The position numbers and the translations under genes are program-made. From an uncultured Bacteroidales bacterium (lineage in GTDB: Bacteria > Bacteroidota > Bacteroidia > Bacteroidales > Bacteroidaceae): 64,000 nucleotides of DNA. The stretch spans positions 62,001 to 126,000 of the forward strand of contig CACYBB010000004.1 in assembly GCA_902772585.1 (NCBI GenBank), read 5' to 3'. The notes beneath the pieces are model-generated. The model worked only from the letters and a program-made list of their open reading frames with translations, did not search any database and was not told where the DNA came from. Positions 20,101 through 28,100 of this stretch are shown here, piece by piece. The number at the start of each line of letters is the position of its first letter. Position 1 is the stretch's first letter.

Positions 20101-21188
20101 AACTGGAACGTATCTTTGAGCGCTTCTATCAGTCACCATCCTCTGCCAACGACCGCAATGTCGGCACAGGTATCGGTCTGGACCTAACCCGTTCGCTGGT
20201 CGAGTTGCACCACGGCAGCATCGAAGCCCACAACAACTCAGACGGCCCTGGTTGCGAATTTATAGTAACCATACCTCTTGGCAATGAGCATTTGTCTGCT
20301 GAGGAGATTCTGACCGATGAAATCGAAGAAGAAGAGCCCACAGAAAGCATCATTTCAGAAGAACAGGAAGAAGAGGAGAGTGCTGTCAACAACGATCTTC
20401 CGAAGGTTGGCAAACGTCAGAAAGTCGTTGTCGTTGAGGATGATAGTGAGATTCGCAACTATCTGACAGAGGCACTATCCGAAGACTACGATATTACGGG
20501 TTGCGAGAACGGCAAGGAAGGTTTTACTGCCGTATTGAAGCTCATGCCCGACCTTGTCATTTCCGATATTATGATGCCCGAAATGGATGGTACCACACTC
20601 TGTTCGAAGATTAAGACCAATGGTACTACCAACCACATCCCAGTCATCCTGCTGACAGCAAAGAGTCGCGAGGAAGACCAGTTGGAAGGTCTGGAAACCG
20701 GTGCCGACGCCTATATCGTGAAACCTTTCAATATGGATATTCTGCGCCGTACCATCGCCAACCTCATCCACTCGCACCACACACTGCAGCTGAAGTTCGG
20801 ACGCAACGACCAACTGGAAGAACTGGTGGATGACATTAAGATGAAATCACCCGACGAGAAACTGCTGGAACGCGTCATGACGGCTATCAACCACAATCTG
20901 AACAATGCCGACCTCAGCGTCGACAAGATAGCCGATGAAGTAGGAATCAGCCGTGTTCACCTGCATCGTAAGATGAAGGAGTTGACAGGACAGACGCCCC
21001 ACGACTTTATCCGAAATATCCGCATGAAGAAAGCCGCTACCCTACTCGCCTCGGCAGACATGAATGTCTCGGAGGTGATGTATGCCTGCGGCTTCAGCAA
21101 CGCAGCGTCCTTCTCTACCGTCTTCAAGAAAATGTACGGTATGTCGCCACGTGAATATATGAACGAGCACCAGGAAAAAGACTTCTAA
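17184..21188 (+). CDS. Hybrid two-component system sensor/regulator (XynR-like)
   Basis: 1334 residues; sensor kinase, response regulator and DNA-binding domain in one chain. Signal peptide 1-21 (LSANAQ). A periplasmic beta-propeller of two-component-regulator repeats follows (many WxGT/IGT/YVAT units such as GRLWIGTDHGLCCLN), then a Y_Y_Y-type domain ending near 765. One membrane helix lies at about 766-785. The kinase has phospho-acceptor His820 (FFMNISHEIRTPM) and an ATPase with N-type motif (NILSNAFKFTPTGG). The receiver domain has acceptor Asp1128 (LVISDIMMPEMDG). An AraC-type helix-turn-helix ends the protein. Such proteins sense a specific oligosaccharide in the periplasm and activate the adjacent operon; P. 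bryantii XynR plays this role for xylan. The divergent position supports this; the ligand is inferred. Confidence 0.95.
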   Translation: MIRKVLFGILCLMNGLSANAQMGKLFDADKQMSSSYTTQIYLDKDGFIWVATRNGLNRYDGYQFRIYKKEMRQDLGMASNYVNCMTQDHNGRFFIGMYGALQIFDGQRFRTVTTYDIKGRNVPCYITCLLERQNGDMLIGTSGHGLLKMKGHREAHQMKDAFASLTSVHRMMEDRRQHIWLATETQGLWRWGGKTIKKYFQDDELRNNILDVCEGDNGRVYVATANRGLFRLDGDTPIHIEGTGNRHISVLYFNRRGHLMLGYDGMGLGIYDPQNGRLVDNPYYSREVDLSTSKVYSICEDQNSNVWLGLLQKGIFMQPGHTMGFGYMGPKLGAQNVLGTACVTSVTGDSQGWRWTGTDRDGMYLQDDHFQVVKHFKEGFPATILGCCEDLKGNIWIGSFKEGCGWIDRKTLTYHPYRLPQGSDISIFDVISDSKGYIWLASMGYGVLRLNPETGEVKAYVQKQKAPDDRKINSIVNDYISQLALSPDGKRLYVATTMGVCCLDLEKDSWLTTFGENCLNYGTAVRIAREFDGILYIGTNDGLLCYDLEQRKLKRLAIESGLADNGIASIEQDKTGRLWIGTDHGLCCLNPKNGKTNNYFVDNGLQSNEFSDGASWASPTGYLVFAGLGGVTWFTPADVRERAWKADVKLTGFSVNGEPVSRGTMSGVWQVTDTTVIASNRFVLSSSDNTFAVQLSTLTYDNPEHIVYCYRINNEDWVRMPPGINEITFSHMQPGSYNFCVVAEQNGTPTPERCFEVIIHAPWYRTSLAYLIYIMILVVLFLQYRQRRHRKEQDNLRLQEHIHAEEMADAKLRFFMNISHEIRTPMTLIVAPLQSLIKQDNDPHRRGVYETIRRNAERILGLINQMMDLRKIDKGQMQMHMRETNLVTFISDIYTLFAQQAKNKTIQFHFDCDEERIMAWIDRGNFDKIIINILSNAFKFTPTGGEIRICLKQNEKEATISIFDNGEKIPEDKLERIFERFYQSPSSANDRNVGTGIGLDLTRSLVELHHGSIEAHNNSDGPGCEFIVTIPLGNEHLSAEEILTDEIEEEEPTESIISEEQEEEESAVNNDLPKVGKRQKVVVVEDDSEIRNYLTEALSEDYDITGCENGKEGFTAVLKLMPDLVISDIMMPEMDGTTLCSKIKTNGTTNHIPVILLTAKSREEDQLEGLETGADAYIVKPFNMDILRRTIANLIHSHHTLQLKFGRNDQLEELVDDIKMKSPDEKLLERVMTAINHNLNNADLSVDKIADEVGISRVHLHRKMKELTGQTPHDFIRNIRMKKAATLLASADMNVSEVMYACGFSNAASFSTVFKKMYGMSPREYMNEHQEKDF

Positions 21189-21219
21189 GAGGTATTAGAA
21201 CGGTACCCTGGTTGCCGTT

Positions 21220-21921
21220 CTACTTCTTAGCCCTTTCCTTTTCAGCCTGCTTACGGAAGCTCTGGAGTTTCTCACCATAACAGAGGTCTCCACAGTCGCC
21301 AAAACCAGGAACAATATACTTGTGCTCATTCATGCCTTGGTCTATGGCAGCACACCAAATGGTGCTGTCTTCCGGCAAAGCCTGCTTGACGACTTCGATA
21401 CCCTCAGGAGCCGCTATCACACAACAGACATGGATTTCCTTGGGTTTGCCAGCCTGCATCAGACTCTCAATGGCAGCTGCCAGACTACCTCCCGTGGCCA
21501 GCATGGGGTCAACAATGACAAGTGTCTTATTCTTAGCACTTTGGGCGGCAATATACTCTGTATGAATACCCACCTCAGTATGCTCACGATTGATATACAT
21601 TCGGAAGGCAGAAACAAAACCATTATCCACATTATCGAACATACTCAAGAAACCCTCATGGAAAGGCAGTCCTGCACGCAAAACGGTAGCTAAAACGATG
21701 TCTTCCTCCTTGGTCAATGGAATGTCGATGGTGCCTAACGGCGTGGTGACAGTCTTGGGCTTATACGACAGCGTCTTTGATAGCTCGTAGGCCATCAACT
21801 GACCGATTCGCTTAATGTTGTTACGGAACAGCAGACGGTTCTGCTGATATTTCTTGTCGCGCAACTCAGCCATATAATGGTTCATCACGCTGTTCTGCTC
21901 TGAGAAATTAATTACTTGCAT
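21220..21921 (-). CDS. upp: Uracil phosphoribosyltransferase
   Basis: Makes UMP from uracil and PRPP (pyrimidine salvage, cytosol). The PRPP-binding loop is VDPMLATGGS, and the uracil-site region includes GDCGDLCYG near the C terminus. I chose ATG 21919-21921 (MQVINFSEQ, 233 residues) over the longer frame from 21948 because a TATCTTTG promoter element on the minus strand (21946-21953) overlaps the longer start. It is convergent with the regulator gene, 31 bases from its stop, and I see no terminator hairpin with a T run between them. Confidence 0.93.
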   Translation of the reverse strand: MQVINFSEQNSVMNHYMAELRDKKYQQNRLLFRNNIKRIGQLMAYELSKTLSYKPKTVTTPLGTIDIPLTKEEDIVLATVLRAGLPFHEGFLSMFDNVDNGFVSAFRMYINREHTEVGIHTEYIAAQSAKNKTLVIVDPMLATGGSLAAAIESLMQAGKPKEIHVCCVIAAPEGIEVVKQALPEDSTIWCAAIDQGMNEHKYIVPGFGDCGDLCYGEKLQSFRKQAEKERAKK

Positions 21922-21945
21922 AGTATTACGGTTTTTATCCTGCTG

Positions 21946-21953
21946 CAAAGATA
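21946..21953 (-). promoter_or_regulatory. -7 element for upp
   Basis: TATCTTTG on the minus strand, 25 bases upstream of the chosen upp ATG. No clear TTG at -33. Confidence 0.5.
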
Positions 21954-22052
21954 AACATTAAAATTGAAAATGTAATACAGAGTTGGCAAAAATGTTAAGT
22001 AAACACCATTTTTTCAATACTTTAACGGAAAAAGAAGGAGAAAAGTGCAAAA

Positions 22053-22087
22053 AACTCTTAACTCTTAACTCTTAACTCTCAACTTTT
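22053..22087. repeat. Heptanucleotide array abutting the pckA promoter
   Basis: Five head-to-tail 7-mers: AACTCTT three times, AACTCTC, AACTTTT. The array ends three bases before the TACCTTTG element of pckA and occupies the place where a -33 element would lie. The remainder of the 21954-22052 spacer shows no feature I can name. Confidence 0.85.
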
Positions 22088-22090
22088 TCG

Positions 22091-22098
22091 TACCTTTG
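22091..22098 (+). promoter_or_regulatory. -7 element for pckA
   Basis: TACCTTTG directly after the heptamer array; no TTTG at -33. The leader to ATG 22245 would be about 140 bases. Confidence 0.55.
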
Positions 22099-22102
22099 CG
22101 CC

Positions 22103-22194
22103 GTGAAAAAGCTTTCACAATGCGAGGACAGGCTTCACCTCAGCAAAAAGCGAGTAATTTTTGCATTCGGTTTGCACTGTCCTTGTCACTCGCA
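22103..22194 (+). promoter_or_regulatory. Structured 5' leader of pckA
   Basis: The leader can form a small hairpin (GTGAAA 22103-22108 with TTTCAC 22113-22118) and a long-range stem (GGACAG 22126-22131 with CTGTCC 22177-22182, extended by TGCGAG 22121-22126 with CTCGCA 22189-22194). No known riboswitch was recognised. Confidence 0.35.
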
Positions 22195-22244
22195 AAATAA
22201 GTAGGTAATAGTAAAATTCACTCAATAAACAAGTTAAAACAATT

Positions 22245-23689
22245 ATGGCAAAGTTAGATTTAACTCAGTATGGCATCACCGGTTCAAAGGTGATTGCACA
22301 CAATCCATCGTATGAGTTCCTCTTTGAGGAGGAGACAAAGGCTGGTCTGACTGGTTTCGACAAGGGTCAGAACACCGAGCTGAACGCTGTAAACGTAATG
22401 ACAGGTATCTACACCGGTCGTTCTCCTAAGGACAAGTACATCGTAAAGGATGCACAGAGCCAGGACAAGGTATGGTGGACAACTGAGGAATACAAGAACG
22501 ACAACCACCCCATGACTGAGGAGGTTTGGAAGACTGTGAAGGAGATTGCCATCAAGGAGCTCTGCAACAAGGATCTGTACGTTGTTGACGCTTTCTGCGG
22601 TGCCAACGAGGCTACCCGTCTGCGCGTTCGTTTCATCGTTGAGGTTGCTTGGCAGGCTCACTTCGTAAAGAACATGTTCATCCAGCCTACCGCTGAGGAA
22701 CTGGAGAGCTTCGAGCCAAACTTCGTCATCTACAACGCTTCTAAGGCTAAGGTTGAGAACTACAAGGAGCTGGGTTTGAACTCAGAGACCTGTGTTGCCT
22801 TCAACACTACTTCTCGTGAGCAGTGCATCATCAACACTTGGTACGGTGGTGAGATGAAGAAGGGTATGTTCTCAATGATGAACTACTATCTGCCCCTGCA
22901 GGGTATCGCTTCTATGCACTGCTCTGCCAATACCGATATGGAGGGTAAGAACACCGCTATCTTCTTCGGTCTGTCTGGTACCGGTAAGACCACGCTGTCA
23001 ACCGATCCTAAGCGTCTGCTGATTGGTGACGACGAGCACGGATGGGACGACGAGGGTGTGTTCAACTTCGAGGGTGGTTGCTACGCTAAGGTTATCAACC
23101 TCTCTAAGAGAGTGCAGGTCCTGAAGCTAAGAACGTTATCTTCCTCTCTGCTGATGCATTCGGCGTACTGCCCCCAGTATCTATCCTGACTCCTGAGCAG
23201 ACCAAGTACTACTTCCTCTCTGGTTTCACCGCTAAGCTGGCTGGTACAGAGCGTGGTATCACTGAGCCCACTCCTACCTTCTCTGCTTGCTTCGGTCAGG
23301 CATTCCTCGAGCTGCACCCCACAAAGTATGCTGAGGAGCTGGTTAAGAAGATGGAGAAGAGCGGTGCCAAGGCTTATCTCGTAAACACTGGTTGGAACGG
23401 TACTGGCAAGCGTATCTCTATTCCCGATACACGTGGTATCATCGACGCTATTCTCGATGGCAGCATCCTGAAGGCTGAGACCAAGAAGATTCCTTATTTC
23501 GACTTCGAGGTTCCCACAGCTCTGCCCAATGTGAACCCTGCAATCCTCGATCCTCGTGACACTTACGCAGACGCTGCTGAGTGGAACAAGAAAGCTGAGG
23601 ATCTGGCCGCTCGCTTCATCAAGAATTTCAAGAAGTACGAGGGTAATGAGGCTGGTAAGGCACTCGTTGCTGCTGGTCCAAAGCTCTAA
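22245..23689 (+). pseudogene. pckA: Phosphoenolpyruvate carboxykinase (ATP), internally deleted and frameshifted
   Basis: PckA converts oxaloacetate and ATP to PEP, or the reverse during succinate fermentation. The first frame (from ATG 22245) gives 288 good PckA residues, including the P-loop GLSGTGKTT (242-250) and IGDDEHGW, up to AKVINLSK at 23108. It then runs into non-homologous residues and stops at 23189. A second frame from about 23114 ([17 protein letters not shown]) continues correct PckA sequence to TAA 23687-23689 (192 codons). Together about 480 codons remain where about 535-540 are usual. Roughly 55 residues are missing between the two parts, covering the ENTR-x-SYPI segment that holds the active-site Arg equivalent to E. 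coli R333. The shift lies between 23105 and 23114. The gene is broken or the assembly is wrong here. Confidence 0.88.
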
Positions 23690-23717
23690 TTCGAATTTAG
23701 AATTGACAATTCATCAT

Positions 23718-23748
23718 AAAGGCTGCGTCATTTGGCGCAGCCTTTTTT
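23718..23748 (+). terminator. Intrinsic terminator after pckA
   Basis: AAAGGCTGCG (23718-23727) pairs with CGCAGCC (23736-23742) and the first T residues, followed by a TTTTTT run to 23748. Confidence 0.88.
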
Positions 23749-23770
23749 GATTATCTTTTTGGGATAATTA

Positions 23771-23801
23771 TTTGTTTTTCCATAAAAAATTATTATCTTT
23801 G
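23771..23801 (+). promoter_or_regulatory. Promoter of the membrane protein-STAND ATPase-GDPD operon
   Basis: TTTG (23771-23774), 19 bases, TATCTTTG (23794-23801). The leader to ATG 23868 is about 60 bases. Confidence 0.75.
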
Positions 23802-23867
23802 CGGTCGTAAAGGTTCTTGATAACCTTATAAGAACTATAAATTATGACAGAATCCCCTTTATAACCT

Positions 23868-25178
23868 ATGAACCATCAACAAATAGCCTATCTTTGCGGA
23901 TATTTTACCCGATGCAATGATATATGTGACGAACAACTGCTGAAGCAGGGTTGGCAACGAGAAGTGCTGGAAACTGGCAAGATCGAAGGCTGTAAACGCG
24001 TATTCTATCCAGAATTCGTGGATTTCTGCTATGGTGGCGAGGTAGGATGTACTGCCTATACCCTACCCGTCAACAAACAGCAAACCCTTGAGTTCCATGG
24101 TCAGAACTACGATTATCAGCTGCTGGAACTGGCACTCTACCTCATGCCTCAGCAAATGGTACTCTTCTCCGTAAAGATTAGTCAAGAAGCTGACGACCTG
24201 AATGCTTTTACGGCAACCCTGTTCTCATTGCGAGCCATTGACTACTACGCACCAGATGTACACCAGTCGTTCATCGATGCTGCCATCAATCCCTTGAAAG
24301 CTGCCTACCAACAGCTGACAGGCAATACACCAGACAGTCTCTCTGCCCTCGTGGAGAATGGCAACAAGCTACGCGTCTATCAGGTCATCAATACCACCGA
24401 CGTAACCCTACGTCCTGAGAGCGATGAAGTCCGCTCTACCATGCTTTATCAGTTGGGCACGCTTTCGAAAGTCACCAAGGACAAAGAGACTGACGAATAC
24501 AGTGTGGCACCGGAATACCTGCAGCGCATCATGGAAGAGAACCGCATCTCGGTATTCCTCAACTGGGATGCCCTTGCCTTGATGGATACCTTCACCATGC
24601 ATGCCTACGGAGCCTCTCCTGGCATCATCGACAATTGGCAGGGCACCTATTTTCGCATGATCTACTTGCATGCCCTGTTCCAGAAGTGTTATCTCTTCAA
24701 CCTCAACGCTCGTTTCCGTCAGTCGCTTCGCAAAACTTTGTCTCCCTTTGCCCGTCTGCGCGGACTCCTCAATGCCAGCAATTCTGAGATTGGCGAGTTG
24801 ACAGAAGAGTACGAACAGTTTGAGCGCTGGTGCTGCTTCCATAAGATTTCATATAATTTCCTGCCTTTGGAGCTCAACAAAGCCATGGACAAAGGGTTGG
24901 AGATTCATGAGGAACAAGAGCTGTTGTTTACTATCCTTGAGAAGGAGAAGAACCGTCGTGATGCAGCTAATGACAAGATGGTCAACACGTTATTATTCTG
25001 TCTGTCTGTACTCACGCTGGCTTCCGCCATATGGGATCTCACCTGTCTATTAGACCAAATGTACCCCTACTCCGACTATCTGGGTAGCACCATTCTCGGC
25101 TACCGCACAGTAACCTTGTTGGTACTCCTCCTTCTGGGTGGTGTATTATACCTGCTGTTTCACCGAAAGAAAAAGTAA
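23868..25178 (+). CDS. Uncharacterised protein with C-terminal two-helix membrane anchor (CorA-like topology)
   Basis: 436 residues, not recognised by family. No signal peptide. Residues 1-360 are soluble, with alpha/beta content in the first 130 residues and mostly helices later. A charged helix (about 345-368, EEQELLFTILEKEKNRRDA) leads straight into membrane helix 1 (371-394), a short polar loop, and membrane helix 2 (411-431), ending in FHRKKK. This large N-terminal domain, long helix and C-terminal hairpin resembles CorA-type proteins, but the GMN motif of Mg channels is absent, so ion transport should not be assumed. It is the first gene of a three-gene operon; the STAND ATPase starts three bases after its stop. 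By analogy with two-gene defence systems it could be the membrane effector or anchor of the ATPase (inference). Confidence 0.7.
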   Translation: MNHQQIAYLCGYFTRCNDICDEQLLKQGWQREVLETGKIEGCKRVFYPEFVDFCYGGEVGCTAYTLPVNKQQTLEFHGQNYDYQLLELALYLMPQQMVLFSVKISQEADDLNAFTATLFSLRAIDYYAPDVHQSFIDAAINPLKAAYQQLTGNTPDSLSALVENGNKLRVYQVINTTDVTLRPESDEVRSTMLYQLGTLSKVTKDKETDEYSVAPEYLQRIMEENRISVFLNWDALALMDTFTMHAYGASPGIIDNWQGTYFRMIYLHALFQKCYLFNLNARFRQSLRKTLSPFARLRGLLNASNSEIGELTEEYEQFERWCCFHKISYNFLPLELNKAMDKGLEIHEEQELLFTILEKEKNRRDAANDKMVNTLLFCLSVLTLASAIWDLTCLLDQMYPYSDYLGSTILGYRTVTLLVLLLLGGVLYLLFHRKKK

Positions 25179-25181
25179 GCC

Positions 25182-28100
25182 ATGCTACTCAACGACTATA
25201 ACGTCCAAGACGCCGAGTGTTACGAAGCGGTAATCGCCAATGCCGTTGACCATCTGCCTTTCACCCTGTCGTACCCCATCCGCCAGCAACAGCAAGCAGT
25301 GAAAGACCGGCGCTATGGGCAGGCCATGAACCACCTGCTCGATTTCTTCGAGATATCTACACCGTTCTGTTCCTTCCTCTTCCTACGACTGCTACAGGGA
25401 GAAATGGACACGAAACCAACCATACGACCCGTGCTGGAAACCTTCGTTAATCGTATCGACCAGAAACGTCCTTTGTCGTTTGGCGACTGGCAGAACGACT
25501 TGCTGACACCTCTGATGGCTGCTGCACAGAAGTCATTAGAAGACCATCCACTGACCAAGAGTTTTTCGGCACATATCTACGTCAAGCGCAAAAACATCCT
25601 GCTGGGTAGCAAGTCTGAGCCTAGCATCGTACAGATACGCAACGAATACAGAGGACACAGCACCACACTGTCGGAGGAAATCTATGCCGAAGTGGTACGC
25701 TTGCTGGAGCCCCGTATGCTCCACATGCTACAAGCCCTGGAACCGTTATGTCATTGTCGATATGACATCCGCGAAGGGTGTTATGGTATTCAGGGAGACC
25801 ATATCGACGTCGACCTCTTCCCACTGGTTTTCGTCAACAGTAAGGACTACCGTTACGTCTTCCATACCCTGAAGGACGAGCAAGCCTGCTATCTCTCGTC
25901 GAACGAGAATGCGCTGTCCTACATCTCGTACGACATGAACAGTGCCATAGACCACGACCTACAACACATCGTACCATCGTTCGATATTGCTAAAGATTTG
26001 AATTGGAACGAGATACGCCAATACATGCAGCGTCAGTCGGCCATCTACCTGCAACGTGTCTATGCTGAGAAAAAATACAATCAGGAGCTCTTCGTCGAAC
26101 GCCAGCAGTTAACCGACGTGCTTCATCGCTTCTGGGAAAGTTCATCAACGCTTTTCCCCCTTGTGGGTGAAGCCGGTCAAGGCAAGACCAATCAGCTCTC
26201 CTACTGGACCGAACAACTCATCGCTACCGATGAGCCAGTACTCATCTTCAATGCTTCTGACTTTGTGGCAGCCACCCTTGACAACACCCTGAAACTTCTT
26301 TTCGGCTATAACCTGCGCAAGGACATCACCAGGCTGACAGACAATATCCATGCCAAGGCCGAAGAGGCTGGACACGATGTTTACATCTTCTTCGATGCGC
26401 TGAACGAGTGTCTAAAATATGCCGATGAAGATACTTCGGCAGAAGGACCACTGGCCCTCTACCAAGCCCTCTGCCGCATTTTCATCAACGAGCGTTATCC
26501 ACGTTTCAAGGTGTTATTTACATGTCGCGTCTTCACATGGAAGAATGTTGTGTTACCGATGGTAGGCGAAGAGCGCATACTATCCTTCAATACCGACTCA
26601 GAAGATGCCAAAGTACGAGGTTTCAACCAGGAAGAAACGCGACGCGCCTACGAAATCTACCAACAGCTCTACCAAATGCATACGCCGTTCAGTGAACTGG
26701 ACCGTCGCGTAACACTACGCCTAAAAGACCCCCTGACGCTAAAATTCACGGCAGGCATCTTCCTCGGACGTAACCTCGACAGCAGTCCCAATAGCTATAC
26801 ATCACTGGCTCTTTACCAACAAATTGCCGAAGGTATCAGCAACTCCTACGCAGGGAACCGCCAGAACGACATCATCGGGATGGTGGGTGACTACCTGTTG
26901 GACAGTTACCTGCGGGGCAAAGCCATCGACGGCATAGCCGTAGCGGAACTGAAAGGAGCGCTCGACGACCCATCATCGGCACTATATCCGCTAGCCTCGC
27001 TCATCTACAAGAAAGATGGCATTAGTATCGCTTATGCCGAATTGCTAAACAAAGCCGAGCGACCAATCCTTAAAGAGGTCGCGCGACGGACCATCCGTGG
27101 CGAAGAGCACTACATACAGTTCATCTACGAGCGCTACCTGGAATATGTACTTAGCTGCGCCTTCCTGCGTCGTCAGCAGAGCAACACCATCAACGCCCAG
27201 ACATTTGTCGACGCCCTACATCAGGGAGCAAGCAATGTTGTCTTAATCGGCACTATGCGCAATGCCCTTCTACAACACTGTCTAAAAACAGGATCGTTTG
27301 ACATCATCATAGAGCTGGAGGCACAGTGGGGTGAGGACTATGCCGTAATGTCGTTAGTCAACGAATGCATCAACACCCTGATTACAGAGAACTATGAAGA
27401 TGAGTTGTTTGCCTTCATGAACCATATCATGGAGATTCAGGACGACAATGAAACCTGCATCCTACGCTTGCGCAAACTGGCGGCGGTAAGTATTGTGAAC
27501 GGCATACTGCTGACCGACTACTTCAACGAGCAACTCTACCACCACGATGCACTGGCATTACTGTGGAAGATTATGGCAGACCCCATTTACGATGTACGCA
27601 ACGATGCCTGCATGTATTCATACTACCTGTCGAACAACCACCACACATTGGAATATACCCCTCTTCGCGAGAACCTTACCGTTCGTATTGTCAAGGAGAT
27701 GTATGCCAATATCAAGCGACACAACCTTATCTACAACATGGTGTCGAAGAAAGCCCGAACACTGGCGCTGTTCAATATAGAGACGGCATCGCGTCTGGCC
27801 GTACTGATGATTATCGACAGTACACTACGACGCAAGAAAGAAGGCGACGACGGCATCGTCAGCGATATGATGGCAGAGATACGCTCCATCTTCAACTACA
27901 TGACTGCCAACCTCATGCTGATACGTTTATTCATGCCACTATTCCAGATTGCCATGCGCCGACAAGTCACTTTCCAGTCGGACTATGTCAACAACGCCAT
28001 GGAATACCAGACATTCTGGCAACCAGACACTTTCAGCAACCACGAATACCAAGGTTGTAAGTGGCAACCTGCTATGGTCAAGGAGGCCATGAGTTTTTGC

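Noticed and set aside
22053-22087. Repeat arrays considered as CRISPR
   Set aside because: Units of 7-8 bases without spacers and without cas genes; not CRISPR.
23868-25178. Calling the membrane protein a Mg2+ channel
   Set aside because: The topology resembles CorA, but the GMN motif after the first helix is missing, so transport was not claimed.
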